The notes below the pieces were generated by a model. The model did no database searches. It was not told the DNA's origin and saw only the letters and a program-made list of their open reading frames with translations. Below are positions 20,376 through 32,844 of a stretch of DNA of 64,000 bases, one piece after another. The stretch spans positions 5,932,527 to 5,996,526 of the forward strand of contig NZ_SJPG01000001.1 of NCBI RefSeq assembly GCF_007859715.1, written 5' to 3'. Position 1 is the stretch's first letter, and each line of letters begins with the position of its first letter. This stretch comes from Rubinisphaera italica. GTDB lineage: Bacteria; Planctomycetota; Planctomycetia; Planctomycetales; Planctomycetaceae. Made by a program: the position numbers and the translations under genes.

Positions 20376-21839
20376 ATGAAGTCAGCAGCCTGGATATCAG
20401 TCGCTGCATTCGCACTGGTCATGTGCGCAATGAGCGGCACGTCACAAGCCGCGTATTGCGGTGCAGACAGCTACGAATGCTGCCCTGTCGAAACCTGTGG
20501 AGCCTGGGGACATTTCGGCTACGCCAAAAAGCGTTGCTGCCCCCAATATCAGACCGTCAAAAAGACGATCTGGGAAAATCAAGAGTATTGCTGCCCGGTC
20601 ACTGTTTACGACACCTGCTGCGAAACCGTACCGGTTCGCTGCACCAAAACCGTCTTCAAGACCTGCTACCGTCAGGAAAAATACACAGTCTGCAAGCCTG
20701 TGTACAAAACCTGCTACCGCACTGTCTGTGAAAAAGTCCGTAAACCAGTTTACAAAACCTGTTATCGCAAGGTGACAACTAAGGTTCGTAAGCCAGTCTA
20801 CAAAACTTGCTATCGCGATCATTGCTATACTGTGAGCCGACCTGTCACACGGACCTGCTATCGCAACGTCTGTTACACGACATGCCGTCCGGTTTACAAG
20901 ACATGTTACAAAACTGTGTGCTGTACTCAGTACAAAACCAAAACACGAACCTGCTACCGCGACGTATGTTACACCGTCTGCAAGCCTGTTCGCGAAACAC
21001 ACTGGGTTGATGTTTGCTGCGGCGAATGGAAAACCGTTCGGGAACGCGTTCCCTGCTGTGAATCTTCCTGCTGCGATATGCCTCGTGGTCGACGTTCACG
21101 TTGTCACATGAACCACTTCGGTGGATTCAACGGCTGCACAGAAGGTTGTGTGGATGGCTGTAATGAAGGTTGCGGCGACGAATGTGCAGAAGGCTGCAGC
21201 GATTGCAACAACTGCCCGGACTGCACCAGCATGACAAAATGCAGCGGTGGATACACTGTCTGTCGCCAGGTCTGGTGCCCGAAAACTGTGAAGAAAAAAG
21301 TCTGCAGCGTTCGTTACGAAACCTGCGTCAAAACACGACGAGTTCCTTACACTGTCTGCGAGCGAATTCCTTGCACAGTTAAGAAACGCGTTCCTTACAC
21401 AACCTGCAAAATGGTCAAAGAATGTCACACTCGACGTGTGCCTTACACGACCTGCAAAATGATTAAAGAAACCAAGCACTGCCGTGTTCCTTACACGACA
21501 TGTCACTTTGTCGAACGCTGTATCACCAAACGAGTGCCGTACACCACCTGCACCTGGAAATGTGAAACTGTCAAACGACGAGTTCCTTACACAACCTGTA
21601 AAATGGTCAAGGAATGCCGCACTCGCTGCGTCCCTTACACCACCTGCCACAAAGTTCGCGACGTCAAGTATGTGACGAAAACGAAGTGCGTGCCACGGAC
21701 CATCATGGTGAAGAAAACTCGCTGCGTGCCTCGGGAAATCTGTGTCCGCGTTCCCATCTGCTGCGACAACGGTTGCTGCCAGGACGAATGCGGCTGCGGA
21801 ACTGAGAACTGCACCGAAAACTGCAAAGAGTGCCTGTAA
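20376..21839 (+). CDS. Cysteine-rich YTV-type repeat protein, probable planctomycete cell-surface protein
   Basis: The 487-residue protein has a signal peptide (MKSAAWISVAAFALVMCAMSGTSQA). It then has two arrays of 16-residue repeats. The first (about residues 107-186) uses units like KPVYKTCYRKVTTKVR. The second (about 322-433) has seven units like RVPYTTCKMVKECHTR. Between them lies a Cys/Gly/Asp-rich segment (CTEGCVDGCNEGCGDEC). The YTV-type pattern is known from planctomycete cell-wall proteins, where high cysteine content suggests a disulfide-linked proteinaceous coat. The family name is recalled, not searched. The start is set by the leader and an AGAGGGA site. A strong terminator follows. 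Confidence 0.88.
   Translation: MKSAAWISVAAFALVMCAMSGTSQAAYCGADSYECCPVETCGAWGHFGYAKKRCCPQYQTVKKTIWENQEYCCPVTVYDTCCETVPVRCTKTVFKTCYRQEKYTVCKPVYKTCYRTVCEKVRKPVYKTCYRKVTTKVRKPVYKTCYRDHCYTVSRPVTRTCYRNVCYTTCRPVYKTCYKTVCCTQYKTKTRTCYRDVCYTVCKPVRETHWVDVCCGEWKTVRERVPCCESSCCDMPRGRRSRCHMNHFGGFNGCTEGCVDGCNEGCGDECAEGCSDCNNCPDCTSMTKCSGGYTVCRQVWCPKTVKKKVCSVRYETCVKTRRVPYTVCERIPCTVKKRVPYTTCKMVKECHTRRVPYTTCKMIKETKHCRVPYTTCHFVERCITKRVPYTTCTWKCETVKRRVPYTTCKMVKECRTRCVPYTTCHKVRDVKYVTKTKCVPRTIMVKKTRCVPREICVRVPICCDNGCCQDECGCGTENCTENCKECL
20694..20933 (+). repeat. Coding 48-bp repeat array 1 in the YTV protein gene
   Basis: About five units of 16 codons with the pattern KPVYKTCYRxxxxxxx. The DNA copies are diverged at synonymous sites, so the array is not recent. 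Confidence 0.8.
21339..21674 (+). repeat. Coding 48-bp repeat array 2 in the YTV protein gene
   Basis: Seven units of 16 codons with the pattern RVPYTTCxxxxxxxxx. Confidence 0.85.
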
Positions 21840-22016
21840 AGGCTCAAACGATTACCTCGCTCCGGGGAGGACACACTGTTCCTCCCCAGACGAAAGGACG
21901 AACCAACTGACTCCTGGACCTTCAAGTCAACCTTGAATCCAAAAGTCGCAATCAAGAGCGAGCGTGAATCTCGCACCTGATTGACAGCTCCTACGATGTC
22001 TCTCTCGTCTCCTTAG

Positions 22017-22049
22017 AGAGCCGCACTCCTCAAGTGCGGCTCTTTTTTT
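22017..22049 (+). terminator. Rho-independent terminator after the YTV protein gene
   Basis: A perfect 11-bp stem AGAGCCGCACT / AGTGCGGCTCT with a 5-nt loop is followed by seven T residues. Confidence 0.93.
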
Positions 22050-22071
22050 ATGCCCTTAGTCAACCAGAATA

Positions 22072-22093
22072 GTAGGGTGCGTCAAGACGTACC
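22072..22093 (+). repeat. GTAG-headed REP, GGTGCGTC sub-family
   Basis: GTAG + GGTGCGTCAAGACGTACC, a single copy after the terminator of the YTV gene. Confidence 0.75.
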
Positions 22094-22107
22094 CTGCAAT
22101 ACTTCCA

Positions 22108-22183
22108 TAGACATGGATCGCCAACGGTAAAGCATCTTATACTTTCAGCAGCCAACCGACCAAGTCGGTTTGGCCACCCTGCG
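22108..22183 (+). repeat. 76-bp interspersed repeat, copy 1
   Basis: It starts TAGACATGG and ends TTTGGCCACCCTGCG. The copy at 23586-23661 has the same length and orientation. Inside are ACTTTCAGCA and CCAACCGAC...GTCGG segments that can pair. Confidence 0.8.
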
Positions 22184-22252
22184 TGGAGGCATGTCACCAC
22201 TTGTGATTACGTCACACCGTAGCTGCTTCGCACAACCGGCGCCACCCACCAA

Positions 22253-23014
22253 TTAGCGGTTCGCCAGCGGCACCTCTTCACCATTGTTGTACGCGTCTAG
22301 CTGAATCATTCCTTCGACGGATTCCATTCGAAGCACAAACGATTTCCCAATAACCTGGGCATTGCCCTCTTGGGTTATCAGGGCAGTTCCCTCATCAATG
22401 CCGAATCCGATGAGGTGGGGATGAGCGCGTATGGCGACGAGCAGTCGGGGAATCCGGTTTCTCTTCAAAAAATGTTGATCGATGATCGAGCCTGGCAACA
22501 AGTCCAAACCGGTTGAGATTTTTGGCTCACGGCTTCCACTGGCGATCATGACACGGGACTGGATCGCGGCCCCTGCGGATGTTCCTCCAACGACTCCGCC
22601 GCGCTGAATCAGTTCGTACACTTCTTTTTCCAGGAGTGTGTTGAGATAGGCGTCGGCAATTCGCTGCTGTGAACCTCCACAGAACCAGATCGCTGTTGCC
22701 GTTTTCAGCGGCTCGATGAATTCGCTGGTTGAGGCGACGTTACGATTGTTTGTGTGCAGCACAAAAACATCCTGGAATCCGCGAGATCGCCAGAGTTTTT
22801 GAACCTTTTCGGGGTCTAAGTCGCGACTGGACGCAGTTGGAATGACGACCAGATTTGGTTTGGGGCCTGCCATTTTGAGAAAACGTTGGAATACACTATC
22901 GGGCATCGATCCCCCGCCACAAATCACCAGCTTTGGCGAAACATCACCTTCCTGACCTTTCGCGGTTGTTGTGAGGACAAGAGTTATGATGAGTGTGGTG
23001 AAGATTAAATGCAT
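22253..23014 (-). CDS. Secreted cyanophycinase-like S51-family peptidase
   Basis: About 253 residues from the ATG at 23014, with GAGGG 5 nt upstream; a TTG 12 nt upstream is the alternative. A signal peptide (MHLIFTTLIITLVLTTTAKG) is followed by LVICGGGSMPDSVF, LVVIPTASSRD, AIWFCGGSQQRIADAY and the nucleophile motif GGVVGGTSAGAAIQS (Ser at about 146). A later GLDLLPGSIIDQHFLKRNRIPRLL matches cyanophycinase-type exopeptidases, which cut beta-aspartyl-arginine or similar dipeptides. In planctomycetes the substrate is uncertain. The 76-bp repeat copies bracket this gene and its 5' region. Confidence 0.85.
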   Translation of the reverse strand: MHLIFTTLIITLVLTTTAKGQEGDVSPKLVICGGGSMPDSVFQRFLKMAGPKPNLVVIPTASSRDLDPEKVQKLWRSRGFQDVFVLHTNNRNVASTSEFIEPLKTATAIWFCGGSQQRIADAYLNTLLEKEVYELIQRGGVVGGTSAGAAIQSRVMIASGSREPKISTGLDLLPGSIIDQHFLKRNRIPRLLVAIRAHPHLIGFGIDEGTALITQEGNAQVIGKSFVLRMESVEGMIQLDAYNNGEEVPLANR

Positions 23015-23332
23015 GACCGCCCTCAATGGAGTGAAGTAGTATTCTGTCGATGTTTATAGTTTCATGTAGCGGCTTACGATTTGAAATCCCATTCGAATGA
23101 AGACTTCAACCCGCTATTTGGGTGGACGAAGTGAGGAAAGGTGCGTTTAATCCCACTCTTACGATTACTAGTCATCGCTTCCCGCAGGTGCAGGTGATGC
23201 CCAATTGTGTGCTTCTGTGTCGACAATATCAAATCCGGCGCTTTGCCCAATCCTGACCAACGCCGCGATATCGGTATCTCGTGTGTCGCGATAGTGTTCA
23301 ATATGCAGGCGTGACTTGAATCCGTGAGTGAA

Positions 23333-23354
23333 GTAGGGTGCGTCGAGACGCACC
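23333..23354 (+). repeat. GTAG-headed REP, GGTGCGTC sub-family
   Basis: GTAG + GGTGCGTCGAGACGCACC, a perfect 8-bp-arm palindrome. Confidence 0.8.
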
Positions 23355-23585
23355 TTTCTTTCAATTTGAATTTGACGTGAATTATAAATGCTCGTGCAAT
23401 AACACCCAGAGAAAGGTGCGTTTAAACGCGGATCGCACGACCGATTTTGTCAGTTGGGTCGCGGAGCGACAAGAGGAAACCAACATACGGATTCCGACTT
23501 TGAAAACATCCAACGACTCAAAAACCAGTAAGGGCCAGACGAATGCGTCTGGGCCATCCCGTGGATGATGAATTCGCAGTTTAGA

Positions 23586-23661
23586 TAGACATGGAGCGCG
23601 AACGGTAAAGCATCTTGTGCTTTCAGCACCCAACCGACAAAATCGGTTTGGCCACCCTGCG
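23586..23661 (+). repeat. 76-bp interspersed repeat, copy 2
   Basis: Matches 22108-22183 with scattered substitutions. Confidence 0.8.
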
Positions 23662-23675
23662 AAAGCACAGCATAC

Positions 23676-24209
23676 TCAAGCTGAATTATCCATATGATCC
23701 CCGAGATCGGGACGGACGCGATCAGCATCATAACTCGCCCCACTGAGAAGTTGAAACGCGTGAAGTTGGATATCGAAGAGTTCAGAACTGAGTAATTCTG
23801 GACGGATATTTGAGCTATTCGATTGAAGATTTATGCGTGCTTCGCGTTCATGAAAGAGAATAGAGGCGGCGGCTTCGCATACTGGAAGTGGAATGGAATC
23901 TTTCTCGCGTAAATGGTGAAAGAGAACTCGCAATGCCATCCGCAGTCGTAATGTTTCTGCTAACCCTGGATCATTCCCCATTCTTAAACGAAAAAATGTA
24001 CCATCTATTCCGGATTCAGCGTGACGAACAATCGCAAGAGCCTCTTCGTAACTCATCTCCGAAGCTGGTTTGAATGGTAAGTCATGCGAGGCACTGTATA
24101 ATGATCGAAGATAGACGCGAAGAGTCTCTTCGAGATCGAGTTTCATTGCATTAGCCATCGATTGGAGTTGAGAGGCTTCTGCATCTGATAGAGTTATTGT
24201 AATTTGCAT
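23676..24209 (-). CDS. Hypothetical protein with ribbon-helix-helix-like N-terminus
   Basis: The 177-residue protein begins MQITITLSDAEASQLQSMAN, followed by LDLEETLRVYLRSLY. This resembles the strand-helix-helix of RHH antitoxins and regulators. The rest is helical and unfamiliar (SYEEALAIVRHAESGIDGTFFRLR; LRMALRVLFHHLREKDSIPLP). No toxin-like gene sits beside it. There is no clear ribosome-binding site before the ATG at 24209. It lies just beside the RAYT remnant. A DNA-binding role is only a weak inference. Confidence 0.6.
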   Translation of the reverse strand: MQITITLSDAEASQLQSMANAMKLDLEETLRVYLRSLYSASHDLPFKPASEMSYEEALAIVRHAESGIDGTFFRLRMGNDPGLAETLRLRMALRVLFHHLREKDSIPLPVCEAAASILFHEREARINLQSNSSNIRPELLSSELFDIQLHAFQLLSGASYDADRVRPDLGDHMDNSA

Positions 24210-24244
24210 GGTGGATTTTCGTATCGTGCTAAATGCATAGCCCA

Positions 24245-24266
24245 GTAGGGCAGGCTCCTGCCTGCC
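24245..24266 (+). repeat. GTAG-headed REP, GGCAGGC sub-family, left flank of the RAYT remnant
   Basis: GTAG + GGCAGGCTCCTGCCTGCC. The exact inverse lies at 24688-24709 on the other side of the transposase remnant. Confidence 0.85.
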
Positions 24267-24281
24267 TTCCCTGGATTGTGC

Positions 24282-24663
24282 TTACAGTGGTTCTCCATAA
24301 TCATTCTTCGTTTCAGAAATTTTGATTGGCGGATAATTTTTGCAGCCCCAGTCATCAGGGTAGACTCCTTGCTTCACCCAACGATGGAAGCTTGTCGCTT
24401 CCCAATCTTTCGGACACTCGACGAGTTGGTGTTTGACGGGATTGTAGTGGATGTAATCGAAGTGAGGTCCAAATCGCGTGCCAGTGATCTGGCAAGAGAA
24501 CGACGGCGTTGAGTAGGAAAGGCCAATCTCGCTGACATTCGCGGATTGCATCACCGAGAATCATTCGATTTTCTGCGAGGTGAAATAATCGACGTCGGCG
24601 ATGAGTGACAACTGTAAAGAAATATGTCCCGCCAGGGATAGAGGCACGTCGATAATTCGGCAT
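24282..24663 (-). pseudogene. Broken REP-associated tyrosine transposase (RAYT, IS200-like)
   Basis: The N-terminal part is intact: MPNYRRASIPGGTYFFTVVTHRRRRLF, then VVLLPDHWHAIWT, whose HWH is the HUH metal-binding motif. Right after it the frame breaks. The C-terminal part continues in another frame as FDYIHYNPVKHQLVECPKDW and SFHRWVKQGVYPDDWGC, the usual RAYT ending. About 70-80 residues that normally lie between these parts are missing, so an internal deletion with frameshift occurred near 24467-24472. RAYT proteins process REP hairpins. Inverted REPs of one type flank the gene at 24245 and 24709, as expected for a RAYT unit. Confidence 0.85.
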
Positions 24664-24687
24664 TCAATCGACCTTCCACAAAAGGAA

Positions 24688-24709
24688 GGCAGGCAGGAGC
24701 CTGCCCTAC
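24688..24709 (-). repeat. GTAG-headed REP, GGCAGGC sub-family, right flank of the RAYT remnant
   Basis: Exact inverted partner of 24245-24266. It sits between the remnant and the secA stop codon. Confidence 0.85.
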
Positions 24710-24726
24710 ATAACTTTGGTTTTTAC

Positions 24727-28278
<3,552 letters not shown>

Positions 28279-29054
28279 GACTCTTCTATCCTCAGACACT
28301 TCGCAAATGACGAATTCAACGATCCGCCGCCAAAGTTCCTGACTAAGTGGGTTGAGGGTTAATGGTTGAGTGTTGAGGGTTTAATAGTTCGATTCCTGCA
28401 ACTCTCAATCTTCAACGCTCAAATCCAGTTCGTCTGTCTGTTCTATAAGTAAACGATTTTCCTGTACGCACCTTGCGCGTCGATTTCATATCGATCCATC
28501 CTGAACGAGATCCGCACAGGACTGATGGAGCTGTTTGTTTGAGTGAACAATGCCCTTGGCTCATTTGGCAAATTCAGGCACAATGTATCCGAATTGCCAT
28601 AATGACAGCATTGTCGATCACTCAGCATCATAACAATCCATCTGGCAAACGTCGCGCCAGACTGGCACTGAATTTGCGGTTTGTCTGTACGGATGCCGTA
28701 AGTAATAACAATGTAAAATGTTATTGCGATTGTAAAATGGGGTCAATGGCGGGTTGCACGGAATTCACGGCGACTTTTGGCAGGCGGAGACATTAACCAG
28801 CAATCAACCATCATTGATATAAATTTGACGTGGGTGGCGGGGGCGCTCTCGAAGAGAAGCCCCCGAACTCACAACTTCCGGGGGCTTCCGCTAAAGCGGA
28901 GCGCCCCCGCCACCCAAGTGACCATCCAAACCCAAAGTGTCAGCGAGGGGGGAGCGAAGAATTTACGTATCACCTTACACTGAAGTACATTACGGCATTT
29001 CCAGTTTATAAATTCCTGTCCAGTCTCACGAATTTGTCCATAAAGAGCAGCCCA
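28279..29054. other. Divergent intergenic region with repeats
   Basis: It contains TTGAGGGTT-type short repeats at about 28350-28385 and the 85-bp element at 28832-28915. No gene was recognised between. It should carry promoters for secA and for the peptidase gene. Confidence 0.5.
28832..28915 (-). repeat. GGGTGGC double-hairpin element, inverted orientation
   Basis: Same family as 3611-3695, but the CTCTCGAAGAG hairpin comes first, so this copy is flipped relative to the other three full copies. Confidence 0.9.
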
Positions 29055-30584
29055 GTGAATAGACACTCCCACCTTAATAAATTCTGTTTTCTAATTCTCC
29101 CCCTCATCCTGACCACTTCATCTGTTCAGGCCGATAGCCGACTGGAACGAGCTTATGAGGATTATCAGACCGAAACTGAGCAACTGATTGACGATTTGAC
29201 CGAACTCCGAGTCCAGGCGGCTCAGTTGACAAATCGTGACCTGGTCACGGAAATCGATCTCAAACTGGCTCTTCTCTCCGGAGAAAAAGAGCAACTCAGC
29301 ACCCTGCCCCGGAAAATCAAGCCGGAAATCCGGTTCGATCTCCCACCAGACGAGCGAGATTTGCATGTCGAATTTCGTCAGAATTGTGAAAAATATGCCC
29401 AGAAACTTTATCTACTGGCCAGGCGCTCGCAAACGACTTCACCTACATTTGCCTTTGAGCTCATCAATCTGTTGCTGCAGTTCGATTCCGATCACACCTC
29501 CGCCCGGCTCATGCGGGGATATGTTCGGCAGGGTGAGGAATGGATGACGACCTTCGAGCGGGATAAGCTGCGTAATAAGGAAGTCGATCATCCCCGGTTT
29601 GGCTGGATTAAGCAGGACGACGTCGCCCGCTACGAAGCCGGCGAGCGAAATCTCGGCAATGCCTGGCTCTCGGCTGAGAAAGAGGCGTTATTGCGGCAGG
29701 ATTTCAATCGAGGCTGGGATATCGAAACCGAACATTTTCAGATCAAAACCAACGTCGGACTCGAAGAAGGTGTCGAACTCGGGCGCAAACTGGAAACATT
29801 TTACGACTACTTCATCTCCACATTTGCCCCCTTTTACAATTCCCCCGCTCAAATCCGTCAGTTATTCGACTCCACCAACGGCCGCGCGAAAACCCGCAGC
29901 CAGCGGTATGAAGTGCATTTCTTTCGTAAGAAAGAAGAATATGTCGAACGGCTCATCAGCCGAATTCCGCAAATTGCGATGACCAACGGACTCTATCAAC
30001 TCGAAGACCGCACCTCCTACTTCTATTTCGATGCCGAAGCCAATAACGATGCCACCATCTTTCATGAAGTGACGCATCAGTTGATGTACGAGAGCCATTT
30101 GCAGAAACGGGATGTCGGCCGCGATGCCAACTTCTGGATTGTCGAAGGCATCGCCTGTTATATGGAATCATTCACCGTCACCGAAACACCCGATGGCTTC
30201 GAATACGACGTCGGCGATCCCCGCTTCATCCGCTTTTACTGGGCCCGGCATCGAGTCTTGCAGGAAGAGTATTACGTCCCGCTGCAAATCTTCTCCAGGC
30301 TCGGCATGATCCCCTATCAAACCGGCTCCACCCCCGAACTCCAAAAACGCTACAGCCAGGCCTCCGGCCTCGCTCATTTCTTCATGCACTACCAAAAAGG
30401 CAAATACCGCATCCCCCTGATGCACTACCTCGCCCAGATTTATCACTCCAACCCCACCATCCAAGGCAACGTCCAGGGCCTCGACGAACTGACCGGCGTT
30501 CCGTTTCCGACGCTTGATCGTCAGTATCGGGAGTATATTCAGGATCAGGAGGAAGCGGTGGGCGGGTTGGAGGTGATTCAGTAG
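29055..30584 (+). CDS. Secreted gluzincin metallopeptidase, DUF1570-like
   Basis: About 509 residues from the GTG at 29055 (AAGAG upstream), which leaves a leader [19 protein letters not shown]. An open frame extends further upstream into the repeat element but lacks a leader. The zinc site is [14 protein letters not shown] (HEVTH at about 337-341), with a downstream Glu in [13 protein letters not shown] (about 363), a gluzincin arrangement. The N-terminal half is helical and coiled-coil-like ([29 protein letters not shown]). DUF1570-type peptidases are frequent in planctomycetes, with no known substrate. It stands alone as a plus-strand gene between minus-strand neighbours. Confidence 0.82.
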   Translation: MNRHSHLNKFCFLILPLILTTSSVQADSRLERAYEDYQTETEQLIDDLTELRVQAAQLTNRDLVTEIDLKLALLSGEKEQLSTLPRKIKPEIRFDLPPDERDLHVEFRQNCEKYAQKLYLLARRSQTTSPTFAFELINLLLQFDSDHTSARLMRGYVRQGEEWMTTFERDKLRNKEVDHPRFGWIKQDDVARYEAGERNLGNAWLSAEKEALLRQDFNRGWDIETEHFQIKTNVGLEEGVELGRKLETFYDYFISTFAPFYNSPAQIRQLFDSTNGRAKTRSQRYEVHFFRKKEEYVERLISRIPQIAMTNGLYQLEDRTSYFYFDAEANNDATIFHEVTHQLMYESHLQKRDVGRDANFWIVEGIACYMESFTVTETPDGFEYDVGDPRFIRFYWARHRVLQEEYYVPLQIFSRLGMIPYQTGSTPELQKRYSQASGLAHFFMHYQKGKYRIPLMHYLAQIYHSNPTIQGNVQGLDELTGVPFPTLDRQYREYIQDQEEAVGGLEVIQ

Positions 30585-30630
30585 AAGGTAAAAGTGAAAA
30601 TAATATTTAAACACCATGTTTAAGTAAAAA

Positions 30631-31374
30631 TTAAGAGTTGGCACTATGGATTAATGAAAGGAAGTATCCAAATACTCTTTGATTAAATTCAATCTCCTCA
30701 GATGTATATGCATACCGGCCTATTACATAAAGACAAAAAAATAGTAATACGCAAAATAAAATACGTTTTACAAGAATTTTAGCAGGTATTTTATTAGGTG
30801 AATTAAAGCAGAAGAGTATCGCGAATAAAGAAAAAGTAGTAAGCAATACACATGCCAAAGTGAATGACCTAGCGAAATTGACCCGTGACTGAAAATAAGT
30901 CAATTCTATAAAGTAGTTGTCTTCTCTGTAAACAATATTCTTAGCGGTGTAATATATATCGTTAACTGATAAATCTTTTAATGGTGTGTCGCCTGCACCA
31001 TTCTTTAAAATATCAATCTGTTCTTGCGGGACATTGGTTTTAAACAAAAAATCCATCATATAATCTGAGTTCGTGTAACGATCTTTCAGACCTTCCCGCA
31101 AAAGCACTTGTGCGCGCAAACTTTTCTCATTCGGTAACGGTGTTAAATAATCAATACGATCAGCAACGTATGATGATAGATTTTCAATTAGCAATCCAAA
31201 CACAAATGCAATAGCTAATACAAATGACGTAGAAATACCTTTTGGAATATGATCAGATTTGAGGTAACGAAGAATAAATGAAGGGCGAATTAACTCAATA
31301 ATTAGGCACAAGCCTAACAGAAAAAAGGCACCAATTCCGATTGATGTACTAATTTTTGCAAGAGATTCATCCAT
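30631..31374 (-). CDS. AT-rich membrane protein of unknown function
   Basis: The 247-residue protein begins MDESLAKISTSIGIGAFFLLGL. Hydrophobic segments are at about 10-30, 50-72, 165-190 and 205-225. A soluble domain at about 75-160 contains RIDYLTPLPNEKSLRAQVLLREGLKDRY and LSVNDIYYTAKNIVYREDNYF. The base composition is clearly more AT-rich than the flanking genes (many AAA/AAT/ATA codons), which suggests acquisition from elsewhere. The ATG at 31374 is preferred; an in-frame upstream start adds 13 residues. I recognise no family. Confidence 0.65.
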   Translation of the reverse strand: MDESLAKISTSIGIGAFFLLGLCLIIELIRPSFILRYLKSDHIPKGISTSFVLAIAFVFGLLIENLSSYVADRIDYLTPLPNEKSLRAQVLLREGLKDRYTNSDYMMDFLFKTNVPQEQIDILKNGAGDTPLKDLSVNDIYYTAKNIVYREDNYFIELTYFQSRVNFARSFTLACVLLTTFSLFAILFCFNSPNKIPAKILVKRILFCVLLFFCLYVIGRYAYTSEEIEFNQRVFGYFLSLIHSANS

Positions 31375-31771
31375 AATCGATACTCTACTTTTAAAAAATG
31401 AAAATGCGGCCAATTACACAAATGTACACAAAAAGATACGCAGTGGGAGATTTTTTTGCAAGTTGGAAGGAGCATTTTCGAAAGTAAAGTTACGTCCAAG
31501 GTAAAATCTGTGATTCTTGATCTATGGATTATTATATTGATTTTTCATAAATGTAAGTGTAATCGAGCAGTTATTACCCCAATCCGGTTTTCTCCTTACC
31601 AAAACCTGATAGAGTGATATAATCAATCAGCGGGCATCGATTTGAGATCTCTGGGATTTGACTTCTCGGGCCAATCGGTCGATCATACAGAGGAGGCCCG
31701 TAGAACTTTGGCTGATTCTGCGTTACAGAGTTCGACGATTCTTTTCTTTATTTCACTGCTTCGGAGCATTC
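31375..31771. other. AT-rich divergent intergenic region
   Basis: No gene or known RNA was seen. AT richness continues from the membrane-protein gene to about 31630, so the foreign-looking segment may span about 30590-31630. Confidence 0.4.
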
Positions 31772-32656
31772 ATGTCGAATTCTGATTCGACAACCTTGCC
31801 GAATCTGCAGACGCCTGACGTCGCTTCGCAGAAAATCCGTCGACAACGTCGGCAGAAAATGCAACCGGAGGCTCCTGTGCAGGTGATTATCGCTCACGAG
31901 CCACCGCCCCACGCCGTCGAACCGTTCGAATTTTCCCTGAAAGGGATTTCTAAAGCTGTCAAACGCTGGTTTCTCTCCGCGGTCGCTGCTGGATATGGGA
32001 TTTCTTTGCTGTTTCATGGTCTATTACTGATCGCGATGTCGCTGTATTTTTTCTCCGATTACGTGCAGGAAAATTACATCGAATCCTCGATTGCCACCAA
32101 CGATGAAGCATTGGTCTTCGATGAAGTGCTGGATGTTCGTATCGATATGCCGACGGGAGATCTCGCGACCTCTGAATCTCTCGAAACCGCGATGAACATG
32201 GAACTGTCTCCCAATGCCGCCAATCAGGTGGTGACGGGCGTTGAGGATTCGGTCGACTCTCTGTTCAATGATGGTGGTAAAGGGGGAAACGGGGGAGCCA
32301 GTTTTCTGGTGCCGAAGAATGCCAAAATCTTCACCAAGGGGAGCTTCACTGCCTGGACGGAGCCGAATGATCCGAAACCTGGGGAAGATTATCAAATTGT
32401 GATTACTGTTCGCCTTCCCGATCGAGTCAAACGCTATCGTGCAACCGATCTTTCTGGCCAGGTTGTCGGAACAGATGGCTATAAGCAGAATGTTCCCGGT
32501 CCCGAATATCGACGCGGAACTGTTTATCTGCCAGTGATTAATCGCCATGCCCAGCTGATCGTTGAAGTACCCGGAGGAGCAGCCCGTGTACAGGACACCA
32601 TTCTAATTCGCTCGACCACGCTGAAAGAAGAGCAGAAACTTGAAATTGAGTTTTAA
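31772..32656 (+). CDS. Single-span membrane protein of unknown function
   Basis: The protein has 294 residues from the ATG at 31772 with GGAG 6 nt upstream. The N-terminus is cytoplasmic in appearance and basic (SQKIRRQRRQKMQPE). One transmembrane segment (about 72-92, AGYGISLLFHGLLLIAMSLY) follows. A Gly-rich hinge (FNDGGKGGNGGASF) precedes a C-terminal beta-rich domain with DPKPGEDYQIVITVRLP and YRRGTVYLPVINRHAQLIVEVPGG. This layout resembles planctomycete proteins that carry a VWA domain, but no VWA domain is visible. A 188-bp gap separates it from aroH; shared transcription is possible but not shown. Confidence 0.7.
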   Translation: MSNSDSTTLPNLQTPDVASQKIRRQRRQKMQPEAPVQVIIAHEPPPHAVEPFEFSLKGISKAVKRWFLSAVAAGYGISLLFHGLLLIAMSLYFFSDYVQENYIESSIATNDEALVFDEVLDVRIDMPTGDLATSESLETAMNMELSPNAANQVVTGVEDSVDSLFNDGGKGGNGGASFLVPKNAKIFTKGSFTAWTEPNDPKPGEDYQIVITVRLPDRVKRYRATDLSGQVVGTDGYKQNVPGPEYRRGTVYLPVINRHAQLIVEVPGGAARVQDTILIRSTTLKEEQKLEIEF

Positions 32657-32844
32657 AGAGTGTCTCTATTCGGGATGGCACTGGCAAATCCAGTGGCATG
32701 CAACGAAGTTTTCATTCGTCAGAAATGTTGGACCTGACTGGCTTTTGAGAAAAAAGGGTTTCTCTGCTTTATGATCGATTCTCCGTTCATTATGCTGTAG
32801 CCATTCTACGGATAAGTCCAATGGCATCTCTGATCGAGGTTGAT

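Larger units (their letters stand above)
23015..23675. other. Intergenic region with repeats and unclear coding remnants
   Basis: It contains a GTAG REP (23333-23354) and the second 76-bp repeat. Short open frames on both strands (for example minus 23168-23353) have protein-like stretches but no start signal or recognisable family. They may be decayed gene pieces. Confidence 0.4.

Noticed and set aside
20694..21674. Regular 48-bp repeats that might suggest a CRISPR array
   Set aside because: The repeats are in frame, encode 16-residue protein units and have no unique spacers.
23168..23353. 61-codon minus-strand frame with protein-like composition
   Set aside because: It starts inside a GTAG REP and has no ribosome-binding site or recognisable family; at most a decayed fragment.
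28830..29054. Upstream extension of the DUF1570-like peptidase into the 85-bp element
   Set aside because: The extension is translated palindrome and lacks a signal peptide; the GTG at 29055 leaves a proper leader.
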